Shown here: one piece after another, positions 33,084-41,098 of the stretch
How positions within the stretch are numbered: the first letter of the stretch is position 1
How the letters are laid out: each line of letters opens with the position of its first letter
The notes under the pieces: generated by a model
Told to the model about the DNA's origin: nothing
Seen by the model: the letters and a program-made list of their open reading frames with translations, nothing else
Database searches by the model: none
Position numbers and translations under genes: made by a program
IMG/VR virus record: IMGVR_UViG_3300031576_000030
Coordinates: 1 to 64,000 of that record
From: a virus
DNA length: 64,000 bases
Direction: 5' to 3' (one strand)

Positions 33084-33201
33084 GGGACTGTTCCGCCGAC
33101 CGCCCTCGGCCCTGGCGACTTTCCTGGCCTACATCGTGATCGTCGCCTTGATCTTCCTGGGCTGCAACTTCCTGTCGATAGCCTATTTGGGGGTTCCATG
33201 A
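33052..33201 (+). CDS. Small single-span membrane protein
   Basis: 49 residues, below normal calling size. GGAG precedes the ATG at 33052, the start overlaps the preceding gene, and the stop overlaps the next ATG as ATGA. Residues about 18-40 (ALATFLAYIVIVALIFLG) form one membrane helix behind a basic N-terminus. Confidence 0.6.
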   Translation: MEGNLRPIPRKGLFRRPPSALATFLAYIVIVALIFLGCNFLSIAYLGVP

Positions 33202-33449
33202 ACGGCCAGCCGCTCTTGGGCGACCAGGCCCTGCTGCGACAGATGATGCGCGATCTGCAGCGGGCTTGGGCTATTGTCTACGACGACACGGTGCTGCAAA
33301 GCCTGCCGCCGCAGGAGGTGCAGGCGTTAGGGGTATCACTCCGTCATTGTATCGTGTGCGCGACCAATCTGCTGATGCGCTGCGGCGACTACGGACCCTA
33401 CCTGATGGAGGCAAAAGATGATCACGCAAAAATGCCACGTGTGTGGTGA
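33198..33449 (+). CDS. Small uncharacterised protein
   Basis: 83 residues, helical, coupled on both sides. A C..C pair (HCIVCATNLLMRC, about 50-62) could bind a metal. Unknown function. Confidence 0.55.
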   Translation: MNGQPLLGDQALLRQMMRDLQRAWAIVYDDTVLQSLPPQEVQALGVSLRHCIVCATNLLMRCGDYGPYLMEAKDDHAKMPRVW

Positions 33450-33621
33450 GGCACGGCCCGGCGACCAGATCGGCGTGCGCATAATCGAAGTGAGCCTGGA
33501 GTACGGTCTGCCGCCGGACACGATGCAGATGAACGTGCGCTACTGCCGCGACAAGCCAGAGTGCACCGCCATGTCCAAGGACTATCGCTTCGGCTTGCGG
33601 CCTCGGCAACCCATCTTTTGA
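33418..33621 (+). CDS. Small zinc-binding protein
   Basis: 67 residues, overlapping the previous gene by 32 bases. KCHVCGE (about 5-11) and YCRDKPEC (about 42-49) form a four-Cys ribbon. Unknown partner. Confidence 0.6.
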   Translation: MITQKCHVCGEARPGDQIGVRIIEVSLEYGLPPDTMQMNVRYCRDKPECTAMSKDYRFGLRPRQPIF

Positions 33622-33659
33622 TGGGTATTCATTGACCATTAATCCTGTGCGGGGAAAGA

Positions 33660-33675
33660 AAGTATATAATCATCT
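33660..33675 (+). promoter_or_regulatory. Strong -10 element before a structured RNA
   Basis: TATAAT at 33665-33670 with no good -35 at 15-18 bp. A TTGACC at 33632-33637 is 27 bp away, too far. A start near 33677 would place the RNA element at 33677-33814 at the very 5' end of the transcript. Activator-dependent use is possible. Confidence 0.45.
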
Positions 33676-33676
33676 G

Positions 33677-33860
33677 GGTGGGTAGCGGCGTGGCGAGTTG
33701 ACACGCTAGGCGGTTGCAACCGCCTGTAGTTAGCGGAAGTCGTGCGACTAAAGCCTCCCCTGCCAAGCGTGGACGACGCACGTAAGGCAGAACAAGGGTA
33801 TGCCCAAAGGGAGGACAGCCAGGACGGAATATGTAGAAACGGACACTGGCCTATCCATCA
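33677..33860 (+). ncRNA. Structured RNA element, copy A
   Basis: Stems: TAGC/GCTA (33683-33686 with 33705-33708), the 16-bp palindrome GGCGGTTGCAACCGCC (33709-33724), AGTC/GACT (33738-33749), and a three-way junction with outer CCTCCC/GGGAGG (33754-33759 with 33809-33814) enclosing CTGCC/GGCAG (33760-33790) and GGG/CCC (33796-33805). GCTA may alternatively pair with TAGC at 33731-33734, giving a switch. The first 40 bases align with copy B at 48676-48712. Confidence 0.55.
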
Positions 33861-33909
33861 GAATTTCGATGTACAGCATCGGCGGAGAATTCGCTCTGAT
33901 TGGAGAACA

Positions 33910-34149
33910 ATGAACATCAACATTAAGGACTCGCCTTGGCTCACCGAGGCCAATTGGTCAGACGAGCAGGCACGCTATATGCTCATCGCCCTGCTGCATG
34001 AAGGCGTCCTGTCCGCAAGACGTGGCGAGGACGGTGCCTTATTTTTCTCTTACGCTTGGGCATACTATCCAGATGGCGTGTCCCAGTCCGAGGCCATCGC
34101 CGAGTTGGGCGCGATGGAGTTCGATGAGGCGGGGCAAAGAATCGAATGA
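33910..34149 (+). CDS. Uncharacterised small protein
   Basis: 79 residues from the ATG at 33910, with a GGAGAA ribosome site and ATGA coupling to the HNH gene. The longer upstream frame is not supported. Acidic, aromatic in the middle (FFSYAWAYYPDG). No family recognised. Confidence 0.6.
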   Translation: MNINIKDSPWLTEANWSDEQARYMLIALLHEGVLSARRGEDGALFFSYAWAYYPDGVSQSEAIAELGAMEFDEAGQRIE

Positions 34150-34526
34150 GTCCGCGTAAGTCTATCGGCGACTACCCATCCGACTGGAAGGACATCGCGC
34201 GAACCGTCAAGCAGGCGGCGGGCTGGCAATGTGTGCGCTGCGGTGCTCCCCATGACAGGGAGACGGGCCATGTCCTGACTTGCCATCATCTCGATCTCAA
34301 TCCCGAAAATAATTCGTGGTACAACCTGGCGGCCCTATGTCAGCGTTGTCACCTACACATTCAGGGCAAAGTGATCATGGAGCGCATCTGGATGTTCGAA
34401 CACAGCCCGTGGTTCCGACCCTACGTAGCCGGATTCTATGCTGACCAATTTGGTCTGCCGACCGACCGCGAATACGTCATGGCCCACCTGGACGAGTTGA
34501 TCGCCTTGGGGCAGGGAAGATGCTAG
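34146..34526 (+). CDS. HNH endonuclease
   Basis: 126 residues. WQCVRCGAPHD (about 26-36) and CHHLDLNPENN..NLAALCQRCH (about 47-70) give the zinc-binding Cys residues and the HH..N..C..CH core of McrA-like HNH nucleases. It lies in the early operon, on the same strand and coupled to its neighbours, so it looks like a functional early nuclease rather than a homing insertion. It sits directly upstream of the DNA methyltransferase 34520-36226, so a nuclease-methylase pairing is possible. Confidence 0.8.
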   Translation: MSPRKSIGDYPSDWKDIARTVKQAAGWQCVRCGAPHDRETGHVLTCHHLDLNPENNSWYNLAALCQRCHLHIQGKVIMERIWMFEHSPWFRPYVAGFYADQFGLPTDREYVMAHLDELIALGQGRC

Positions 34527-36226
34527 CCCAGGCCAACGCAATCCGCATTCCGCTGGCGGCGGAATCTGTCCACTGCGTCACGACCTCGCCGCCGTTCTGG
34601 GGCTTGCGCGCCTATCAGGGCCAGCAATCGTTTGCTTGGCCGGGCGGCTCATTCGCCCCCTGGCCGGGCCTGCCCAAATGCGTCGAGATACCGGGGCCGG
34701 ACGAGAATGAATTGACGCAATGCCAACACAACTTTCAGATTATGGGTAAGAGTACAACCCGTATACGCCACGGCGCAATAGGCGGCCTACATGCAGGGCG
34801 ATCAGTCAATAAACTCTCTCGCAACATTCTGCTCAACCCTAATACCGGCGCATGTTGTCTGAAATGCGGCGCTTGGCGCGGCGGCCTGGGGCAGGAGCCG
34901 CAACCCGAAATGTTTATTTTCCATATCCTGCTGGTCATGCGCGAAGTCCGCCGCGTGCTACGGCCCGATAGCGTGTGCTACTTCGACATTGGGGATTGCT
35001 ATGCCAGCAATGGCAAGGGAAGTAACGTGGGACAAAGAAGTAGCACATTACGAGGCAGAGGAATCAATCAAGGTTCAATGCCACTCAAGATGGACAAGTT
35101 TAGTCTAATACTACCCAAGGGCAATCTCGTCGGCATCCCGGCGATGCTGCTCAAGGCGTTACAGGCCGACGGCTGGATTGTTCGCAACGACCTTGTGTGG
35201 CACAAAGTCGCGCCGATGCCGGAGAGCCTGAACGGGACTCGTTATGAGGCTGCGCCGTGCGGGTGTCTTCAATATGAGGGTAAGCGTAATGAGACATTGA
35301 CAGTAGGTAAGCAAAGGCTGAACAACGGTGACCTTACTTCTGGCAAAACCGTTAGCGACCATGCCGACCCCGACTGCCCCGATTGCGGCGGGACGGGGCG
35401 GGTGGGCGAGCCGGAGTTGCGGCGCGGCAGTTGGAGGCACACGCGCGCGCACGAATTTGTGTTCATGCTCACGAAGCAGATGGGCTACTGGAGCGACAAA
35501 GAGGCGGTGAAGGAGAAAGTCAAGGAGTCTAGTCTAATACGATCTCAAAGCGGCTGGCATGGGCAAAAGGATAATGGCAGATCTGAGCCGGATAATACAG
35601 ATAAAATGGGAACTCGATGGGCGTCCCCATCGGGTCGCAACCCGCGCAGCGTCCTCTCCGCCGAGAATGATTTTGTTCTGGGGGCATGGCTGGCCGAGAA
35701 TGCGCCTGTGCTACTGGCTGAATACCTCGAACAGGCGCGCAATTCTCCTTCGGTAATGTCACCTGCGCCGTCGGCTTATTCGGGCAACCATTACGCCACT
35801 TACCCTCCCGGCCTCATCCAGCCCTTCATCCTGGCCTCCTGCCCGGCGCGCTGCTGCCCGGTGTGCGGCGCGGGCTGGGCCCCGGTGGTGGAGATTCCAG
35901 AGGGCAGGCCGAGAGGCTCCTATCACGATCATAGTCAAGATGGGATTGAATACGGACGAAGGCAAGGCGGCAAAGGGCCAGCCAATCTATCGGGAGATCA
36001 GCAATTGTATGTCACCGGCTACCGTCCAACGTGCGCCCACCCGCATACGGAGCAAGAGGCGCTTCCGGGAATTGTTTTGGATCCATTCTGCGGGAGCGGA
36101 ACCACCGGTTTAGTCGCCCGCGAACTGGGTCGCCGCTTCGTCGGGCTGGACGTATCTCTGCCCTACCTACGCGACCAGGCGATGGGCCGAGCCGAAGTCT
36201 ACACGTTGCCGCTGATGGCGGTGTGA
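34520..36226 (+). CDS. N4/N6 DNA methyltransferase, paralogue of 29568-31172
   Basis: 568 residues. Motif IV CVTTSPPFWGL (about 20-30) and motif I VLDPFCGSGTTGLVARELGRRFVGLD near the C-terminus. Shared blocks with 29568-31172 include the MQMGYWSDKEAVKE-type stretch, RNPRSV, and the GNHYATYPPGL..LASCPARCCPVCG zinc region. Its AT content is higher than that of the first copy. It ends in EVYTLPLMAV, exactly as the next gene does. Probably modifies phage DNA. Confidence 0.8.
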   Translation: MLAQANAIRIPLAAESVHCVTTSPPFWGLRAYQGQQSFAWPGGSFAPWPGLPKCVEIPGPDENELTQCQHNFQIMGKSTTRIRHGAIGGLHAGRSVNKLSRNILLNPNTGACCLKCGAWRGGLGQEPQPEMFIFHILLVMREVRRVLRPDSVCYFDIGDCYASNGKGSNVGQRSSTLRGRGINQGSMPLKMDKFSLILPKGNLVGIPAMLLKALQADGWIVRNDLVWHKVAPMPESLNGTRYEAAPCGCLQYEGKRNETLTVGKQRLNNGDLTSGKTVSDHADPDCPDCGGTGRVGEPELRRGSWRHTRAHEFVFMLTKQMGYWSDKEAVKEKVKESSLIRSQSGWHGQKDNGRSEPDNTDKMGTRWASPSGRNPRSVLSAENDFVLGAWLAENAPVLLAEYLEQARNSPSVMSPAPSAYSGNHYATYPPGLIQPFILASCPARCCPVCGAGWAPVVEIPEGRPRGSYHDHSQDGIEYGRRQGGKGPANLSGDQQLYVTGYRPTCAHPHTEQEALPGIVLDPFCGSGTTGLVARELGRRFVGLDVSLPYLRDQAMGRAEVYTLPLMAV

Positions 36227-36228
36227 GA

Positions 36229-36915
36229 ATGGAAAACATTCTTGGCCCATACGTATTGGGCACGACGGACGATGAACATCAGGGGATATACACGGGCGAC
36301 GCATTGGAGTTAGCAGAGGCCATTCCTGATGAGAGCGTGGATTTTATTTTCACTGACCCAGTGTACTGGCATATAGATGATTACCTTTGGTTAGCGGAGG
36401 TTGCTAGCAGAGTTCTCAAGCCCACAGGTACGGTGTTGGCACAGGTGGGGGCACTATTTTGGATCGAGGCACAAAACGCCTTTCGGGAAGTAGGGGAAAT
36501 GGTACATCTGCCGCCCATAATAGAGGTATACCATTTTTCGACCACGGCATTTCAGGTCGGGTCGGTCAGAATCTTATCTGGTTATCAGCCGTACATTTGG
36601 GCTATCAAAACAATGCGGACTCTTTCGATCATGAACAGGAGTTTCGGCAAACGCGACAAAGTTCATCATGAGTGGGGGGATGGGGCAAACTTCTTTTCCC
36701 GATACATTCAGGTATTGACCGAATCAGACCAAGTGATATTCGACCCTTTTACGGGTGGCGGGACAGTCCCCGCTGTGTGTAAGATGTTGGGTCGGAAGTG
36801 GCTGGCATTCGAGATAAATCCAGCGGTAGCGGAACGGGCGCAGGAGCGTGTGCGTAACACCCCGTCGCCACTTTTTACGGCGGAAGTCTACACGCTGCCG
36901 CTGATGGCCGTGTGA
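36229..36915 (+). CDS. Small beta-class DNA methyltransferase
   Basis: 228 residues from the ATG at 36229, three bases after the previous stop. FIFTDPVYWHIDD (about 39-51) is motif IV with DPVY instead of DPPY, and VIFDPFTGGGTVPAVCKMLGRKW (about 168-190) is motif I. Pattern and size match the M.MboII-like beta class. The C-terminal ten residues are identical to the previous gene. The altered motif IV may lower or shift its activity. Confidence 0.7.
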   Translation: MENILGPYVLGTTDDEHQGIYTGDALELAEAIPDESVDFIFTDPVYWHIDDYLWLAEVASRVLKPTGTVLAQVGALFWIEAQNAFREVGEMVHLPPIIEVYHFSTTAFQVGSVRILSGYQPYIWAIKTMRTLSIMNRSFGKRDKVHHEWGDGANFFSRYIQVLTESDQVIFDPFTGGGTVPAVCKMLGRKWLAFEINPAVAERAQERVRNTPSPLFTAEVYTLPLMAV

Positions 36916-38078
36916 TGAGATTCGGCAGCCTGTTTTCGGGGATCGGCGGGTTCGATAGAGGCTTTGAACGCATCGGCATGTCGTGTGCCTGGCAGGTGGA
37001 GAATGACCGCTCATGCCAAAAGGTGTTGGCGCACCATTGGCCCAACGTGAAGCGATACGGGGACATCCGGGAGGTAGTAGACCTTGAACCAGTTGACCTT
37101 ATTTGCGGGGGGTTCCCCTGTCAAGACCTGTCAGTGGCCGGAGGCCGCGCGGGCCTGGCTGGAGAACGCAGCGGACTTTGGCACGAGTTCCATCGCATTC
37201 TTACAGAGTGTCGCCCGCGATGGGCTGTCGTCGAGAATGTCCCCGGCCTGCTTTCCAGCAACGGAGGGCGAGATTTTGCCGTCATCCTTCGCGGGCTGGT
37301 CGAATGCGGGTATGGCGTCGCCTATCGGATACTCGACGCTCAGTATTTCGGAGTGGCCCAGCGCCGCCGCCGTGTGTTCATTGTCGGAAGTCTTGGAGAC
37401 GGACGCGTTGCCCAAGCACTTTTTGAGTCCGAAGGCTTGCCGGGGCATACTCCGCCGCGCCGCCAAGAGGGGACGGCCAATACCGGACTTTCTGGAACGC
37501 TGTCTGCGAATGGTGGCGGGATAGACCGACCCGCCGGAAATGCCAACGAGTTAGACTTCTGCGTTGCCGCCCCGCTCCGAGCAGGGCGGGCCAGAGCGGA
37601 TACATTTGGGGACGCTGGCAACGTAGTGGCCTTCCAGCAGAACACGCGCGATGAAGTCAGGCTCATCGGCGGCAATGGAAGCCACGTTGGGGCGTTGTCG
37701 GCAGAGCCGGGAATGAAGCAGCAAAACTACATCGCTGGTGCGATCACTACGCATCAAAGGCGTGGTAATCCTGATAACCAGACGTTTGTGGTTGCTCCGT
37801 CCTTGGTCAGCCATCACAACAACCTAGATAAACAGGCGTATATAGCCTTCGACCCGTTGCGGGCCGGGATCGAGAGGACATTCATTCACCGCACAGGTTC
37901 GTTCGGCGTCCGCCGCCTCACCCCGGTGGAATGCGAGAGACTCCAGGGATTTCCCGATGGATTCACTGACTTGCCGCAATCCGACAGCATGCGCTACCGC
38001 CAATTGGGGAATGCGGTATGCGTTCCGGTAGTGGAGTGGATTGGGCGGCGACTGTGGGTCGCCGAATACAACGAGTGA
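36912..38078 (+). CDS. dcm-like: C5-cytosine DNA methyltransferase (Dcm type)
   Basis: 388 residues. Motifs are in order: RFGSLFSGIGGFDRGFE (I), GGFPCQDLSVAGGR (IV, catalytic Cys), VVENVPGLL (VI), QRRRRVFIVG (VIII) and the C-terminal RQLGNAVCVPV (X). The target-recognition region lies between about 170 and 310. It transfers a methyl group to cytosine C5, acting with the others against host restriction. It overlaps the preceding stop through ATGA. Confidence 0.9.
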   Translation: MMRFGSLFSGIGGFDRGFERIGMSCAWQVENDRSCQKVLAHHWPNVKRYGDIREVVDLEPVDLICGGFPCQDLSVAGGRAGLAGERSGLWHEFHRILTECRPRWAVVENVPGLLSSNGGRDFAVILRGLVECGYGVAYRILDAQYFGVAQRRRRVFIVGSLGDGRVAQALFESEGLPGHTPPRRQEGTANTGLSGTLSANGGGIDRPAGNANELDFCVAAPLRAGRARADTFGDAGNVVAFQQNTRDEVRLIGGNGSHVGALSAEPGMKQQNYIAGAITTHQRRGNPDNQTFVVAPSLVSHHNNLDKQAYIAFDPLRAGIERTFIHRTGSFGVRRLTPVECERLQGFPDGFTDLPQSDSMRYRQLGNAVCVPVVEWIGRRLWVAEYNE

Positions 38079-38110
38079 ACCTCCTCTAAAATTGAAAGGA
38101 TCACCAAAAA

Positions 38111-38431
38111 ATGCCTGACTCACAACCGTTCGACCAGTGGGCCGTCCTGGAAATCATGGGCCACGTCCGCCTGGCCGGTCGCGTCCGCGAACAGTCCGTC
38201 GCCGGCACCGGCTTCCTGCGCATCGACGTGCCCGAAACCGTTGGCCTGCCCGCCTTCACCCGCCTGTATGGGACCAACACCATCTACAGCATCACCCCAG
38301 TCTCCGAAGAGTTCGCCCGCCAAGCCGCTGCCGCCCTGCGCGAAACGCCCGTGAATGTCTACGTGCCTGCCCTACATCCCCCGCAACCCTCCCTGTTCCA
38401 CGGTGAACAATACGACGATGACGACGAATAA
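38111..38431 (+). CDS. Small conserved phage/plasmid protein
   Basis: 106 residues. QWAVLEIMGHVRLAGRV (about 9-25) and FTRLYGTNTIYSITPVSEE follow a pattern I know from plasmid and phage proteins of unknown role. The end is acidic. It overlaps the next gene by 14 bases. Confidence 0.65.
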   Translation: MPDSQPFDQWAVLEIMGHVRLAGRVREQSVAGTGFLRIDVPETVGLPAFTRLYGTNTIYSITPVSEEFARQAAAALRETPVNVYVPALHPPQPSLFHGEQYDDDDE

Positions 38432-38741
38432 GTACCGCGCCGTCCCCACCACCCTCGACGGCGTCCGCTTTGCCTCTAAACGCGAAGCCGCTCGCTATGC
38501 CGACCTGCGCCTCCTGCAAAAAGCAGGCCAACTCACCGACCTGCGCTGCCAGGTCGCCTTCGACCTCCGCGTTAACAATATCGCCGTCGCCATCTACGTC
38601 GCCGACTTCACCTACCATACCCCCGATGGCGCACGGGTCGTCGAAGATGTCAAATGCCCCCCCACCCGTACCCCCCTCTATCGCCTTAAAAAGAAACTGA
38701 TGAAGGCCGTCCATAATATCGACATCACCGAAGTCGAGTGA
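38418..38741 (+). CDS. DUF1064-type endonuclease-like protein
   Basis: 107 residues from the ATG at 38418. KYRAVPTTLDGVRFASKREAARYADL (quoted in part; core FASKREAARY) then VADFTYHT.DGARVVEDVK and YRLKKKL match the phage DUF1064 family, whose acidic and Lys residues resemble a PD-(D/E)XK nuclease core. It may process recombination or packaging intermediates. The last gene before the convergent non-coding region. Confidence 0.7.
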   Translation: MTTNKYRAVPTTLDGVRFASKREAARYADLRLLQKAGQLTDLRCQVAFDLRVNNIAVAIYVADFTYHTPDGARVVEDVKCPPTRTPLYRLKKKLMKAVHNIDITEVE

Positions 38742-38745
38742 CCCT

Positions 38746-39030
38746 CCCCCCCCCCTTTTCCTTATGTCAATACAATAATTCGGTCAACCTACTCCAATAA
38801 TTCGGTCAAGTTGCCTAACAATCGCCTAACAACACTGTTCGCCTGAATTGCAGTCAGATTGCCCAACGATGTGAGTTCCCCCAATGTCGTTGGAATAATG
38901 CCTGAAATGCGCGGGGACACCTACCGACGCTTGGCCGATGGCCGCACTTTCCCAGTGCGGCCAATGTGGGGGGGTCCGCCGCCTGCAGTGACCGGCGGAC
39001 CCCGTAGGTGAGCGGTGGTGATCGGCCTTG
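38746..39030. other. Iteron-like repeats and three-way-junction structure, possible origin
   Basis: Non-coding. CAATAATTCGGTCAA occurs at 38773-38787 and 38795-38809 (22 bp apart), then GCCTAACAA at 38813-38821 and 38824-38832 (11 bp apart), in an AT-rich stretch. CCAACGA/TCGTTGG (38863-38893) follows. Then CACCTAC/GTAGGTG (38918-38924 with 39004-39010) encloses stems of 10 bp (38939-38963) and 11 bp (38971-39003), a perfect three-way junction. It sits between convergent genes, and no T runs make classic terminators. An origin is the best reading. Confidence 0.45.
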
Positions 39031-39279
39031 CTAACCGCCCCCGTAGGTGTGTCGGTGAGCCACTTGCGCGGCGAGCCGTTGCAGCACATGGTCGAGAATG
39101 TCAGGCTGGTCGGTGTCGCCGTTGTCAGCAGCAGTGGGCATGGCCGGCGCGTTTTCGCGGTGCTTGGCCTCACGCCGAGCGATTTTGGCTTGCATCGCCG
39201 CCAGTTTAGCAGCAGCCGCTTGACGTGCTTCTGCCGTTTCAACAACGGCCAAAGTGAGCACGTGCTTGCTAATTTTCAT
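39031..39279 (-). CDS. Small Ala-rich helical protein
   Basis: 82 residues with a strong GGGGAGAGAG ribosome region upstream of the ATG at 39277-39279. Helical and charged (AEARQAAAAKLAAMQAKIARREAKH). It opposes the early operon. Unknown role; possibly DNA-binding. Confidence 0.55.
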   Translation of the reverse strand: MKISKHVLTLAVVETAEARQAAAAKLAAMQAKIARREAKHRENAPAMPTAADNGDTDQPDILDHVLQRLAAQVAHRHTYGGG

Positions 39280-39351
39280 TGTCGTCTCTCTCTCCCCAAA
39301 AGGTAGTGGCGGCCCGTCACCTCGACGGGCCGCCGAACTGGTGTCGCTGTG

Positions 39352-39858
39352 CTACTTGCTTCTAGGTTTTCGGTTAGTGCTGGTAGACACCGCAGGCTCA
39401 GGCAGTTTTCCGGGCACCGCGTCGCCTGGGATAAAATTAGCGCGTGACTTGTCGCTCGCGCCGAACTTGGCTTGACTGCCAGCAGCAGCGACGCGCGCAG
39501 CGACGCGAGTGTTCAACGCGGCCAAAACTTTGGCGATGGTGTCCTCGTCGATGTTAGCAGCAGTCAATTGCTTCTCGACACCGACATTGCGCGAGGCTAA
39601 CTTCGCGGCATCGGCCTCGTCTTTCTCCGCCCTCCACTTCAAGACTGCCGTTTTGAACTCGGCCAACACTGTGGGTGTGTTGCGAGTCGCAATCAATGTC
39701 AAAGACGCCGAATAGTTGAACGACAATCCGGCGACGTTGATTTTTCCGCCAAGACTCAGGCCGCCGTTTTTATTCGGCGCGATCCACAAGCCCTGCGGTA
39801 AGATCGACTTGCCAAACAGAAACAACACAATCGCTCCAACAACATCGTTAATGTTCAT
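39352..39858 (-). CDS. Uncharacterised protein with hydrophobic N-terminus
   Basis: 168 residues from the ATG at 39858, after a GGAGGG ribosome site. The opening MNINDVVGAIVLFLFGKSI is hydrophobic enough for a membrane anchor. The middle is helical, and the C-terminus is basic, Ala/Pro-rich and ends KPRSK. It is transcribed away from the structured region 39859-40368. Confidence 0.55.
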   Translation of the reverse strand: MNINDVVGAIVLFLFGKSILPQGLWIAPNKNGGLSLGGKINVAGLSFNYSASLTLIATRNTPTVLAEFKTAVLKWRAEKDEADAAKLASRNVGVEKQLTAANIDEDTIAKVLAALNTRVAARVAAAGSQAKFGASDKSRANFIPGDAVPGKLPEPAVSTSTNRKPRSK

Positions 39859-40368
39859 TGTCCTAACCCTCCTGGCCGTGAGAGGCCGATAAAGCGGCAT
39901 CCGCCGCGCGTGCAAGAACGGCCATAGTCTAACCGAGTTCGGCTCAGCCTCCGCTAAACTTTCGCTAAACATTTCAACGAAATTCCTAAACATTCTGCTC
40001 ATTTTTCTAAGCAAACGTTAAGGAATTTCCGAGCCGAATTTAGCGATAATTTAGGCGAACGCAGGCCGATTCGTGGTAGATTCGCGCGTGCTGGACGACA
40101 AGCCGCGCTGCGCGAATTAGCCGTAGTACGAATCACTGGTGGTAGTCGTCCAGCGTACTATCCTATAGCGGTAACGGGCAACGGGGGGCTATTGGGCGGT
40201 GGTAGGCAGATGAGGTCTATCAACATTATGTCTACCAGAGTAGGGTAACAGAATGAGTGAGGAAGGCAGGGAGGTAAGATATAGGGGCGGGGGAATTGAG
40301 GCATTGCATTGCTCCGGATCATACTCCTCAAATGACATGTTGACACTTCCTATTGACAGGGAACGCGC
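39859..40368. promoter_or_regulatory. Divergent control region with arrayed CTAAA motifs
   Basis: 510 bases with no gene. CGCTAAAC stands at 39952-39959 and 39963-39970 (11 bp apart), CCTAAAC at 39985-39991, and the inverse TTTAGCG and TTTAGG at 40039-40045 and 40050-40055 (again 11 bp). TTCGGCTC (39938) and GAGCCGAA (40031) form a longer symmetry. Then inverted repeats ATTCGCGC/GCGCGAAT (40080, 40110) and GCTGGACGAC/GTCGTCCAGC (40090, 40145). Two TTGACA hexamers (40340, 40353) precede the next gene. Looks like operators or replication elements. Confidence 0.5.
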
Positions 40369-40686
40369 GTGAGTAAGGGCATTACCACGCCACTGTATGC
40401 CATCCTGCCAGCGCTACCGGGGCGCTGGACGATAGTATACCAGCCGATCAAGGATGAGAATAGTCAGACAACCGGATCGGTTACTGGCTACGGGGGTGAG
40501 GTAGAACTACGTGAGAGACTATCGGGCCTCGGCGTGACTATCCCCATTGTAGACTTCACCGATTGCAACATGTTGAAAGTCTGGAAATATCCCATATCAG
40601 CCATGCCAAATTACAGTTTCGATCCAGACGCATTGAGTCGTTTCCTGGACTATGCCGCACAGTGCGGGGCGCGTGTAACACTATGA
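40369..40686 (+). CDS. Uncharacterised protein
   Basis: 105 residues from a GTG start at 40369 with AGGG upstream. First early gene after the control region. Mixed alpha/beta, no motif known. The start is chosen because it follows the ribosome site and the two TTGACA hexamers. Confidence 0.5.
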   Translation: MSKGITTPLYAILPALPGRWTIVYQPIKDENSQTTGSVTGYGGEVELRERLSGLGVTIPIVDFTDCNMLKVWKYPISAMPNYSFDPDALSRFLDYAAQCGARVTL

Positions 40687-40750
40687 TGACCCCATGCCGC
40701 GCCGTCAATATCCCAGAAATTATCTTCGTGAGGACACTAGGAGGCCACCA

Positions 40751-41098
40751 ATGAATAAGAAAGCGGAGGTAGAACAATTCCTGCACGTACTGCACACCAT
40801 ATTCGACGGCGTATTCACGCATGGGAGTCACTCCTATTTCTGGCACGGGGGTTGCGTGAACGAGGTACTCAACTACTCTCTTGGTATGGGGATGTCTGAC
40901 CAGACGGATAGAGTCCCCGATCTCAGGCTATTCAACGATAGTCCGTGGACGAATGACCAGGCGCGTACGGATGCTATATTGCCGCTGATTATTTCCCTAT
41001 GGGACTGGGCAGAGTGGGGCGACGAGCGGCGTATGTGGTGGACTCGCCGCGTATGCTATATCGAACGCGGCGCGCGCTGTACTCGACGTCACTGGTAA
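40751..41098 (+). CDS. Uncharacterised protein
   Basis: 115 residues from the ATG at 40751, following GGAGG. Trp/Asp-rich (DWAEWGDERRMWW). Unknown function. Confidence 0.55.
   Translation: MNKKAEVEQFLHVLHTIFDGVFTHGSHSYFWHGGCVNEVLNYSLGMGMSDQTDRVPDLRLFNDSPWTNDQARTDAILPLIISLWDWAEWGDERRMWWTRRVCYIERGARCTRRHW

Noticed and set aside
33632-33670. TTGACC paired with TATAAT as a promoter
   Set aside because: Distance of 27 bp is too long; the -10 is noted without a -35.
33677-33860. HEARO (omega RNA) assignment of copy A
   Set aside because: Only short fragments look alike from memory, and no IscB, IsrB or TnpB gene is present; a covariance search would be needed.
33799-33912. 37-codon plus frame linked by ATGA to the gene at 33910
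   Set aside because: It overlaps the three-way junction of copy A and has no properly spaced ribosome site; kept as a possibility but not annotated.
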